From positions 1-6,008 of the forward strand of contig CALESU010000083.1 in the NCBI GenBank assembly GCA_937914905.1: a DNA stretch of 6,008 nt, written 5' to 3'. The notes under the pieces were generated by a model. It did not search any database, was not told the DNA's origin, and saw only the letters and a program-made list of their open reading frames with translations. A program made the position numbers and the translations under genes. Positions 1-5,648 of the stretch are shown here, one piece after another (within the stretch, counting starts at the first letter, position 1; each line of letters begins with the position of its first letter). This DNA is from an uncultured bacterium (GTDB lineage Bacteria > Patescibacteriota > Microgenomatia > UBA1406 > GWC2-37-13).

Positions 1-1828
1 GATTCATTTTTGCATTGTCATTATTTCCAACCCACACGCCAAGCGCGATTTCCTAGATATATCCAATTGCCCAGTTATCTCGTTTATCATCAGTCGTTCC
101 ACTTTTTACTGAAACTGTTTTTCCCGGAATATGTAAATAGGAAGTGGCGCCAAATGCGTCGATACGTGCATTATTATCTGACAATATATGGGAAATAATA
201 AAGCTAATCTCCGGAGAAAGAACCGGTTTTAATTTGGGTTCATTTCGTTTATACAGTGATTTCCCAGAAAAATCAGTGATTTCCAATATCCCACTGGGCT
301 CCACTTTTGACCCACCATTAGCAAGCGCCGCATATGCTTGGGTGACGTCAATGAGTGTTGTCTCACCCCCTCCTAGAGACGCGGAGAGTCCCAGATTCCG
401 CATATTTGCTGCCGTTGGTTCCATTGAATCAATTCCCATGTCATAGAGTTGTTGCATAAAATCTCGAAGGCCTACCATTGCAAGCATTTTGACTGCGGGC
501 ACATTGTACGAATTCCCGAGCGCAAAGCGGATTTGAACAGGTCCACGATACGTTCCATCATAGTTTGCTGGGGTGTATGCTTTTTCATCTCCTTGATTGG
601 GGAACTCCGTTTTTACATCCATAATCACCGATGACGCCGTATATCCTTTTTTAAGAGCGACGGCATACTCAATAGGCTTGAGTGTAGATCCTGGCTGCCG
701 GTGACCTTGCGAAACGACGTCGTACTTACCAAAAGCAGTATCGTTATAATCATATGACCCAACATATGCAATAATGTCTCCATTTTCTGGATCCATCGCA
801 ATAAGCGCGCCATTTCCCACATCGTACTCTTCAAGCGCACCAATCTCGGTTTTGACAATTTCTTGCGCTTTTTGTTGCACGTCTAAATCAAGAGTTGTTT
901 TTATTTTGACCCCTTTCTCAAGGATCGCGGGACCGAATTCTTTTTCAATTTCATTCCGAATATAAAACACAAAATGAGGTGCATTTATCGCAGATTTTGG
1001 TGAAGAAAACAATACTTTATTTAGTTGACTTACCGCTTTTTCTTCCTGTTCTTTCGTGATATATTCATCTTCTCTCATACGGCGCAACACGTCTTTTGCT
1101 CTCCCTTTCCATGCATCTTTTTTTCCTATAAAGGGGGAAAATGATGTAGGGTTTTGGGGAAGGCCCGCTAATATTGCCGATTCAACCAAAGATAGATCTT
1201 TGGGTGGTTTTCCAAAATATCCCATTGAGGCAGATCCCACTCCCACATATGTCCCGCCGTACGGAGCTTCGTTAAGATACATGGTTAATATTTCTCCCTT
1301 GGTGTATTTTTTTTCCACTTCATACGCAAGGATTGCTTCTTTTATCTTGCGAGATAATTTACGTTCCGATGTCAAGAGTACGTTTTTTATGAGTTGTTGA
1401 GTTATAGTAGACCCTCCTTGAGGGTTTCCCATAAGACTACTAAATGCAGCACGCATAATCCCAAATTCTGAAATACCCTTATGTTCGTAAAATCGTTTAT
1501 CTTCAATAGCGACAGTTGCTTTTTTTAGCATGTCAGGAATATCTTTTTCTGCAGCCGGAACTCTGTTTTCATCTTGGAACATTTCGTAGATCGTTTCCCC
1601 ATTTCGATCATAAAAAACCGTTGAGTTTGCACGACTTTCTGAAAGTTTTCCCGGCTGAGGAAGGTCTCTTCCATACCAAGCAAAGAGGATAAACACCCCA
1701 ATAAAGCCCACAATGATGAGTCCAAAGCTGGCAATTGCGCCGTAGAGCAAAAATCGTTGCGAGAGACGAGGCATGAAAGAGTTTCTTAACCTTGATCCTG
1801 TGCGCTTTTTCCGAGGGGTATATGCCAT
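1..1828 (-). CDS. Class A penicillin-binding protein (PBP1A-like), 3' end off window, in-frame TAG at 53-55
   Basis: This is a bifunctional peptidoglycan synthase at the cytoplasmic membrane: GT51 polymerises lipid II into glycan strands and the transpeptidase cross-links stem peptides. I start it at the ATG at 1826-1828 (MAYTPRKKRT), just downstream of a good promoter; the frame is open upstream to 2008 but those residues do not look like PBP. From that start: basic cytoplasmic tail 1-25, membrane span about 26-52, GT51 motifs AIEDKRFYEHKG (catalytic Glu109), GGSTITQQLIKN (138-149), RKIKEAILAYEVEK (160-173), MYLNEAPYG (183-191) and ESAILAGLPQNP (216-227). The transpeptidase has RQPGSTLKP with nucleophile Ser381 and Lys384, SYN (440-442) and KSGTT (575-579) followed by DNWAIGY. 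After residue 591 comes TAG, then the same frame continues with E-I-A-L-GVWVGNNDN, the normal family sequence, to the window edge. If translation really stops at TAG, the last transpeptidase strands are lost. Divergent from the small ORF and recG. Family assignment is certain; intactness is not. Confidence 0.93.
53..55 (-). other. In-frame TAG stop inside the PBP gene
   Basis: Reading the minus strand, DNWAIGYI is followed by TAG and then, without a frame change, by GAA ATC GCG CTT and codons for GVWVGNNDN. Class A PBPs normally read approximately DNW-x-IGYTP-x(3-4)-GVWVGN here, so the stop falls at about the Pro of GYTP inside a conserved block, not at a natural end. No other gene in the window ends in TAG. 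A single C-to-T change from CAG would make it, but the family residue is usually Pro, which would need two changes. Confidence 0.85.
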
Positions 1829-1835
1829 TACGTAC

Positions 1836-1863
1836 ATTGTAGCATAGACGAAATATGCTACAA
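1836..1863 (-). promoter_or_regulatory. Extended -10 promoter of the PBP gene
   Basis: On the minus strand a TACAAT -10 box (1841 down to 1836) is preceded by TGC, an extended -10 (TGn). A weak -35, TTGTAG (1863 to 1858), lies 16 bp upstream. Only 7 bases separate the -10 box from the ATG at 1828, so transcription should begin at or next to the start codon, giving a leaderless or nearly leaderless mRNA. There is no Shine-Dalgarno site. Confidence 0.65.
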
Positions 1864-1864
1864 T
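1837..1864 (+). promoter_or_regulatory. Extended -10 promoter of the small ORF and recG
   Basis: The plus strand has a TTGTAG -35-like box (1837-1842), a 16-bp spacer, and TACAAT (1859-1864) preceded by TGC, the mirror image of the PBP promoter. The ATG of the small ORF begins at 1871, six bases after the -10 box, which predicts a leaderless transcript. No other promoter is evident before recG, so this probably drives both genes. Confidence 0.65.
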
Positions 1865-1870
1865 ATTCCC

Positions 1871-1981
1871 ATGCAAAAACTGAAAAAAATCATAAAACCC
1901 AGAAACCTTCTCCGTGTATTTATGATTATTGCGGTGATCCTTCTTATTTTCACCAGTTTCGCACCATTCTTCTACCTCTAA
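1871..1981 (+). CDS. Small single-span membrane protein, 36 aa, unknown function
   Basis: A 36-codon frame runs from ATG at 1871 to TAA at 1979-1981. The N-terminus is strongly basic (MQKLKKIIKPRN, then Arg15). It is followed by a hydrophobic segment at about residues 16-36 (VFMIIAVILLIF, then TSFAPFFYL), enough for one transmembrane helix with the N-terminus inside by the positive-inside rule. There is no Cys lipobox and no clear signal-peptidase site. The start is supported by an extended -10 box six bases upstream. recG begins 7 bases after the stop, so the two are probably co-transcribed, and translation of this ORF may help load ribosomes on recG, which lacks a Shine-Dalgarno site. I do not recognise a family. 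Alternatives are a leader peptide for recG or a chance ORF; promoter placement and the clean topology favour a real protein. Confidence 0.6.
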   Translation: MQKLKKIIKPRNLLRVFMIIAVILLIFTSFAPFFYL

Positions 1982-1988
1982 ACACGAA

Positions 1989-4058
1989 ATGACCACATTG
2001 CTTGACACTTCGATCCAATCACTTCCTCACACAAGCCCACGCACGATCAATAAGCTACACTCGCTCAATATAAATACCTATCGCGACCTTATTGAGTATG
2101 TTCCTTTTCGCTATGATGATTTTTCAACCATATCCCCCATCGGGCGTATTCAAGAAGGGGAAACGGTCACCATTAAGGGTACGGTCACTGCATTTCTTGC
2201 ATCTCTTACGAGACGTAAACTCACCATGCAAAAAGCAACGATCACAGACGAAACAGGCTCGATTGAAGTAACGTGGTATAACCAACCTTATCTCAAAACC
2301 ATGCTTGCGCCCGGCATTATGATTTCACTTTCGGGGACTATTGAGCGATTTGCCGGAAAAATTACGTGTAAACCCATGGATTTTGAGATCATAGCTCACG
2401 TTGATAGCCCCACCTTACATACGGGAAGAATCGTTCCTGTGTATTCGCAAACCTATGGACTTTCCTCCAAAACTATTCGAGACAAAATGATCTATGCTTT
2501 AGAATGCTTCGACACTATTTCAGACTCTGATATTGAACTACTTCCCGCTGCGCTTCGTGAAAAACATGGCCTCATATCGCAAAAAACAGCACTACAGAAG
2601 ATTCATGCACCCAACTCCCACCAAGACCTTTCAAAAGCACAGGAACGCTTGGCCTTTAATGAACTGTTTGTCAGAATCCTTTCATCTCATTTAGTGAAAG
2701 CACAATGGCTTAAAGAAACCGTCACAAAACCGCTGTCTTTAACCGGAGATCACCAAAAATCCATCGAGCGCTTTATCACAGCACTCCCTTTCAAGCTTAC
2801 GAATGGACAAACACAAGCAGTGCAAGAAGTCCTTTCTGATCTGTCACGCACCATTCCCATGAATAGATTTGTGCAGGGAGATGTAGGTTCGGGAAAAACA
2901 GTGGTTGCAGCTATTGCTTCTTATGTGGCTTGTCTCAACGGCGCACAAGCCCTTATTATGGCTCCTACCGAAATCCTCGCAAAACAGCATTTTAATACCA
3001 TATCGAAGCTCATGAGTGGTTTTAATCTCAAAATTGGCATTCAAACAGGCTCCGAAAAGTCCGCGCGGAAAGAAAAAACCGAAGATACGTATGATATTTT
3101 AGTCGGAACCCAAGCGCTCATTACCCAAACGGTCAACTTTGAACGAGTTGGTCTGGTGGTAGTAGATGAACAACATCGATTTGGAGTAAAACAACGAGCT
3201 ATGCTAAAAGAAAAAGGTATGAATCCCCATCTTCTTACCATGACGGCAACCCCCATTCCTCGAACCGTATCTCTTACGTTATACAGTGAATTAGATATGT
3301 CAATTATTGACGAACTTCCCCCGGGAAGAAAACCCATCAAGACATACGTGACATCGCCTCACAAAAGAGAAAAAGGATATGAATGGATTAAACAACAAAT
3401 CAAGTCTCATCAAGCGCAAGTGTATATTATTTGCCCATTGGTGGAAGAGTCTGAAGCTGAAACATTGAAATCCGTACGGGCAGCGACTGCGGAATACGAA
3501 CATTTGGCAAAAGAAGTGTTTGTCGATTTTCGTGTGGGACTCTTGCATGGAAAAATGAAACCGAAAGAAAAAGAAGCCACTATGAAGAAGTTTTATGCGA
3601 ATGAATTTGATATTTTGGTTGCGACTTCCGTGGTTGAAGTTGGGGTTGATGTCCCCAATGCTACGATTATGATTATTGAGGGCGCGGAACGATATGGAAT
3701 AGCTCAACTTCATCAGCTCCGCGGGCGTGTGGGTCGGTCAGACCGGCAATCTTACTGCTTCCTTTTCCCCAGCCATCCGTGAGCACTGGCAAATGAAAGA
3801 CTGAATTATTTTGCTTCAACAAATTCGGGGTTAAAGCTCGCAGAATACGATCTCAAAAAACGAGGCCCAGGAGATGTGTTTGGAACACAACAGCATGGAT
3901 ACTCTGATTTACATTTTGCAGATATCACGAATTATTCACTCGTTTCAAAAGTTCAGAAAGCAGTTGCAACATACGCATCAACTTATTCTCTTGAGGACAA
4001 TATCCCTTTGAAAATCATAATAGACAGAATCACTACGGTACAAATTGCCCGAGATTAA
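1989..4058 (+). CDS. recG: ATP-dependent DNA helicase RecG, with in-frame TGA at codon 598
   Basis: RecG is a cytoplasmic superfamily 2 helicase that remodels stalled forks and branch-migrates Holliday and D-loop structures. Residues 1-50 resemble the RecG N-terminus (SLNINTYRDLIEYVPFRYDD). An OB-fold wedge domain follows at about 50-140 (EGETVTIKGTV, ITDETGSIEVTWYNQ). The motor shows LTNGQTQAVQEV (270-281), Walker A GDVGSGKT (297-304), APTEILAKQH (325-334), Walker B DEQH (393-396), TATPIPRT (419-426), GLLHGKMK, ATSVVEVGVDVPNA (motif V) and QLHQLRGRVGR (motif VI, 573-583). After CFLFPSHP comes TGA (3780-3782), then the same frame resumes with ALANERLNYF, GLKLAEYDLKKRGPGDVFGTQQHG and a helical tail ending at TAA. 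Ignoring TGA, the product is 689 residues, the usual RecG length. Stopping at 597 keeps all helicase motifs but loses the C-terminal TRG-type translocation region. The start (ATG 1989) is 7 bases after the small ORF, with no Shine-Dalgarno site. Identity is certain; whether full-length protein is made is open. Confidence 0.95.
3780..3782 (+). other. In-frame TGA stop inside recG
   Basis: The codons read CAT CCG TGA GCA CTG GCA AAT GAA AGA, with no frame change on either side. The position is the variable loop between the motif VI strand (SYCFLF) and the ERLNYF helix, where RecG homologues have no fixed residue, so the lost amino acid cannot be read from the family. Ser (TCA), Arg (CGA), Gly (GGA), Trp (TGG) or Cys (TGT or TGC) would each differ by one base. 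Confidence 0.9.
3783..4058 (+). pseudogene. C-terminal recG segment separated by the TGA
   Basis: These 91 sense codons plus TAA encode the RecG C-terminus: ERLNYFASTNSG, LKLAEYDLKKRGPGD, VFGTQQHG, then a Lys/Asp-rich helical region. The segment is free of further stops and matches family expectations, so it is either still translated (readthrough, or the stop is an artefact) or only recently disconnected. An internal GTG at 3876 opens a 60-codon sub-frame, but it begins inside the conserved block and is not a plausible independent gene start. The same bases belong to the recG entry; this entry records them as the portion lost if TGA terminates. Confidence 0.7.
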
Positions 4059-4068
4059 GAAAAATAGC

Positions 4069-4097
4069 TTGAGTTCTCGCATTGTTCGTGGTATTAT
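4069..4097 (+). promoter_or_regulatory. Promoter of rpmF (nusB-rnc operon)
   Basis: TTGAGT (4069-4074) is a good -35, followed by an ideal 17-bp spacer and TATTAT (4092-4097), which is itself preceded by TGG (extended -10). The ATG of rpmF is only 5 bases beyond the -10 box, so transcription probably starts at or within a few bases of the start codon, giving a leaderless mRNA. The 44-bp gap after recG contains no hairpin plus T-tract, so readthrough from recG is also possible. Confidence 0.7.
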
Positions 4098-4102
4098 CTG
4101 AT

Positions 4103-4258
4103 ATGGCACCACTACCAAAAAGAAAACATTCAAAAGCGCGAAAGGGAAAGCGTATTCTTGAACGAAAAAACTCTACAACCTTGCCTGACTTGGTTGTTTG
4201 TAGCTCGTGCGGAAAACCAAAACTCCCTCATCGACAATGCAAATATTGCATGAAGTGA
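4103..4258 (+). CDS. rpmF: Large ribosomal subunit protein bL32, 51 aa
   Basis: This small protein of the 50S subunit is recognised by the N-terminal signature M-A-P-L-PKRKHSKARKGKR (family MAVPKRK-x-SK-x-R) and by a zinc-ribbon pattern: Cys33-x2-Cys36 (CSSCGKPKLPHR) and Cys46-x2-Cys49 (CKYC). All four zinc-binding cysteines are present, so it is the zinc-binding (C+) form. It is slightly shorter than the usual 55-60 residues: it ends Met-Lys right after the last Cys, without the common YKGR-like tail. The ATG at 4103 is fixed by the promoter five bases upstream and by the MAxxPKR start. It is the first gene of a tight plus-strand run; nusB starts 16 bases after its TGA stop. In many bacteria rpmF is followed by plsX and fatty-acid genes before rnc; here they are absent. 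Confidence 0.93.
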   Translation: MAPLPKRKHSKARKGKRILERKNSTTLPDLVVCSSCGKPKLPHRQCKYCMK

Positions 4259-4274
4259 GTCTTTCCCGATACCT

Positions 4275-4661
4275 ATGGATCCTCGTCACCTTAAGCGTAT
4301 CAAAATCGTTCAAAACTTGTTTGCCCACACCTTCCAATCCGAAGAATCTCCTTTTAAAATGCCTCATAAAGAGATAAAGGAAACAGAAGACGTACTCAAG
4401 CATCAAGAAGAAATTGATGCCCATATTCACAAATTCGCTCCCAAGTATCCCCTTGCCAAAATGGGGAAGCTTGACACGTGTATTTTACGCTTGGCACTAT
4501 ACGAACTCCTGTTTGCTCCTGAAAAAGAACCTATGAAAGTGGTGATTAATGAGGCAGTTGAGATTGCAAAAGAGTTGGGAAATGAACGTTCATTTGCTTT
4601 TGTCAACGCAGTACTCGGATCAATTATGAGTGAAATCAATACAAACAGTACATCGTCATAA
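4275..4661 (+). CDS. nusB: Transcription antitermination factor NusB
   Basis: NusB forms a heterodimer with ribosomal protein S10 (NusE), binds boxA RNA and supports antitermination in rRNA operons. The 128-residue protein matches the family in length and in its C-terminal core: EEIDAHIHKFAPKYPLAKMGKLD, CILRLALYELLF (69-80), KEPMKVVINEAVEIAKELGNERSFAFVNAVLGSIM (84-118). The core contains the near-invariant ILRLAxYEL, VVINEAVEIAK and FVNxVLG motifs, with Ala where Gly is usual in FVNGVL. The N-terminal helix (RHLKRIKIVQNLFAH) replaces the usual R-x3-R-x3-VQ-x-LY. ATG at 4275 follows rpmF by 16 bases with no Shine-Dalgarno site, so expression probably depends on the rpmF transcript. It lies next to ribosomal protein and RNase III genes, fitting a shared role in rRNA production. 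Confidence 0.92.
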   Translation: MDPRHLKRIKIVQNLFAHTFQSEESPFKMPHKEIKETEDVLKHQEEIDAHIHKFAPKYPLAKMGKLDTCILRLALYELLFAPEKEPMKVVINEAVEIAKELGNERSFAFVNAVLGSIMSEINTNSTSS

Positions 4662-4666
4662 CTCGT

Positions 4667-5362
4667 ATGGAAACACCATTTAAACCTTTGGAACAAACCA
4701 TCGGTGTTTTTTTTCAAAACAAAGAACTGTTAAAAAATGTTTTTATCCATCGTTCATTTTTAAATGAACACAATGATGCAGCAATCATTTCGAATGAAAA
4801 GCTTGAGTTTTTAGGAGACAGTGTACTTTCGCTTGCAACATCCATGTATTTGTATGACCAGTATCCCTTGCTTCAAGAAGGGGATTTTACTGATATTAAG
4901 GCCGCGATAGTACGCACTGAAAGTCTTGCTGAAGTAGCGGAAACTCTTGAGCTGGGAAATTATCTTTTTCTTTCTCATGGAGAAGAAAAAGGAGGAGGGC
5001 GCACAAAAACCAATATTTTAGCAGATGTCTGCGAGGCTCTAATTGCCGCGATCTTTTTAGATCAAGGATTTGATAAGGCATATCAGTTTATCGAACGGTT
5101 CCTCTTCAAAACGAAGTTGGACCATATCATAAAAAATAAGCTGTATTTATCTCCCAAAAGTAGACTACAAGAAATTACTCAGGCGATATATAAAGATCTT
5201 CCTGTATATGAACTCGAAGAAGCATCTGGACCCGAACATAAAAAAACATTTATGGTCAATGTCCGTATTAACGGGGATTTAAAAGGGAAAGGTGTGGGAA
5301 AGTCCAAAAAACAAGCTGAAGAACATGCGGCACAAATTGCACTGGAATTATTACAAAAATGA
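4667..5362 (+). CDS. rnc: Ribonuclease III
   Basis: RNase III is a cytoplasmic homodimeric Mg-dependent endonuclease that cuts double-stranded RNA, including the 16S/23S precursor stems. The protein has 231 residues, about the family norm (220-250). The catalytic domain carries the signature NEKLEFLGDSVL (43-54) with Glu44 and Asp51, and ILADVCEALIAAIFLDQG (117-134) with Asp120 and Glu123, the four metal-binding positions by comparison with E. coli E38, D45, D114 and E117. A dsRNA-binding domain follows from about 161 (SPKSRLQEITQ; PVYELEEASGPEHKKTFMV; GKGVGKSKKQAEEHAAQIAL), ending at the expected place, LELLQK, then TGA. ATG at 4667 lies 5 bases after the nusB stop without a Shine-Dalgarno site, so translational coupling is likely. 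The stop overlaps the promoter of rpsP. Confidence 0.96.
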   Translation: METPFKPLEQTIGVFFQNKELLKNVFIHRSFLNEHNDAAIISNEKLEFLGDSVLSLATSMYLYDQYPLLQEGDFTDIKAAIVRTESLAEVAETLELGNYLFLSHGEEKGGGRTKTNILADVCEALIAAIFLDQGFDKAYQFIERFLFKTKLDHIIKNKLYLSPKSRLQEITQAIYKDLPVYELEEASGPEHKKTFMVNVRINGDLKGKGVGKSKKQAEEHAAQIALELLQK

Positions 5363-5371
5363 CGATATAAT
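5349..5371 (+). promoter_or_regulatory. Promoter of rpsP within the 3' end of rnc
   Basis: A perfect TATAAT (5366-5371) starts 4 bases after the rnc stop and ends 8 bases before the rpsP ATG, predicting a 0-2 base leader. The -35 is not convincing; at 17-bp spacing the hexamer is TGGAAT (5343-5348), matching the consensus at three of six positions. The -10 box and its distance from the ATG match the other starts in this window. Confidence 0.5.
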
Positions 5372-5379
5372 ATACCTCT

Positions 5380-5631
5380 ATGGCAGTTGCACTGAGATTA
5401 ATGCGTTTCGGAAAGAGAAAACAACCGAGTTATCGAGTCGTTGCTCTTGAGAGATCACAAAAAAGAGATGGAGCGTACATCGAAAAAGTAGGATTGTACA
5501 CACCTCTTCAAAAAGATCCTGCGATGCGTATAAACAAAGAACGGTTTGAATTTTGGATAAGTAAAGGAGCTCAAATTTCTGAAGGATTGACAAGACTTCT
5601 CAAAAATAAGAAAAGTATCGTATTTGAATAA
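5380..5631 (+). CDS. rpsP: Small ribosomal subunit protein bS16
   Basis: This is a 30S subunit protein that stabilises folded 16S rRNA during assembly. The 83-residue sequence follows the family throughout: ALRLMRFGKRKQPSYRVVAL (4-23), KRDGAYIEKVGLYTPL (28-43), INKERFEFWISKGAQISEGL (51-70), then a short basic tail. Length is normal (75-90). The ATG at 5380 gives the expected MAVALRLMRFG start and lies 8 bases after TATAAT, so the mRNA is probably leaderless. The gap to rnc is 17 bases. The common downstream partners rimM, trmD and rplS do not follow; a convergent gene does, with only 17 bases between the two stop codons. Confidence 0.95.
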   Translation: MAVALRLMRFGKRKQPSYRVVALERSQKRDGAYIEKVGLYTPLQKDPAMRINKERFEFWISKGAQISEGLTRLLKNKKSIVFE

Positions 5632-5648
5632 TATCTTCTTTCCTTTAG

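Larger units (their letters stand above)
1836..1864. repeat. Perfect 11-bp inverted repeat in the divergent promoter
   Basis: The left arm ATTGTAGCATA (1836-1846) and right arm TATGCTACAAT (1854-1864) are exact reverse complements around the 7-base spacer GACGAAA. Each arm carries the extended -10 box of one direction, and its complement provides the -35-like TTGTAG of the other. The element may simply be two face-to-face promoters sharing bases, or also an operator for a dimeric regulator. It could form a hairpin, but it would lie upstream of both predicted transcription starts. Confidence 0.85.

Noticed and set aside
1829..2008. 60-residue N-terminal extension of the PBP frame up to 2008
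   Set aside because: The extension crosses the divergent promoter and overlaps the small ORF and recG start antisense. It has no PBP-like sequence, and MAYTPRKKR at 1828 sits right behind a -10 box.
3041..3713. Long antisense frames opposite recG
   Set aside because: Their translations lack recognisable domains, and they mirror the highly conserved helicase motifs on the plus strand; shadows of recG.
3780..3782. Genome-wide UGA = Gly (genetic code 25, as in Gracilibacteria/Absconditabacteria)
   Set aside because: A recoded genome should show several in-frame TGA codons in about 1,900 codons; only one is seen. rnc ends at TGA exactly at the normal end of its dsRNA-binding domain, and rpmF also ends at TGA.
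3780..3782. Selenocysteine codon in recG
   Set aside because: RecG has no catalytic Cys in this variable loop, and I could not identify a convincing SECIS-like hairpin just downstream.
4237..4251. Perfect short palindrome ATGCAA-ATA-TTGCAT
   Set aside because: It lies inside the bL32 zinc-knuckle codons, the arms are only 6 bp, and no T-tract follows. Best explained by coding sequence.
5632..5648. Bidirectional terminator between rpsP and the convergent gene
   Set aside because: The 17 bases are pyrimidine-rich on the plus strand but contain no inverted repeat, so a hairpin terminator is not supported.
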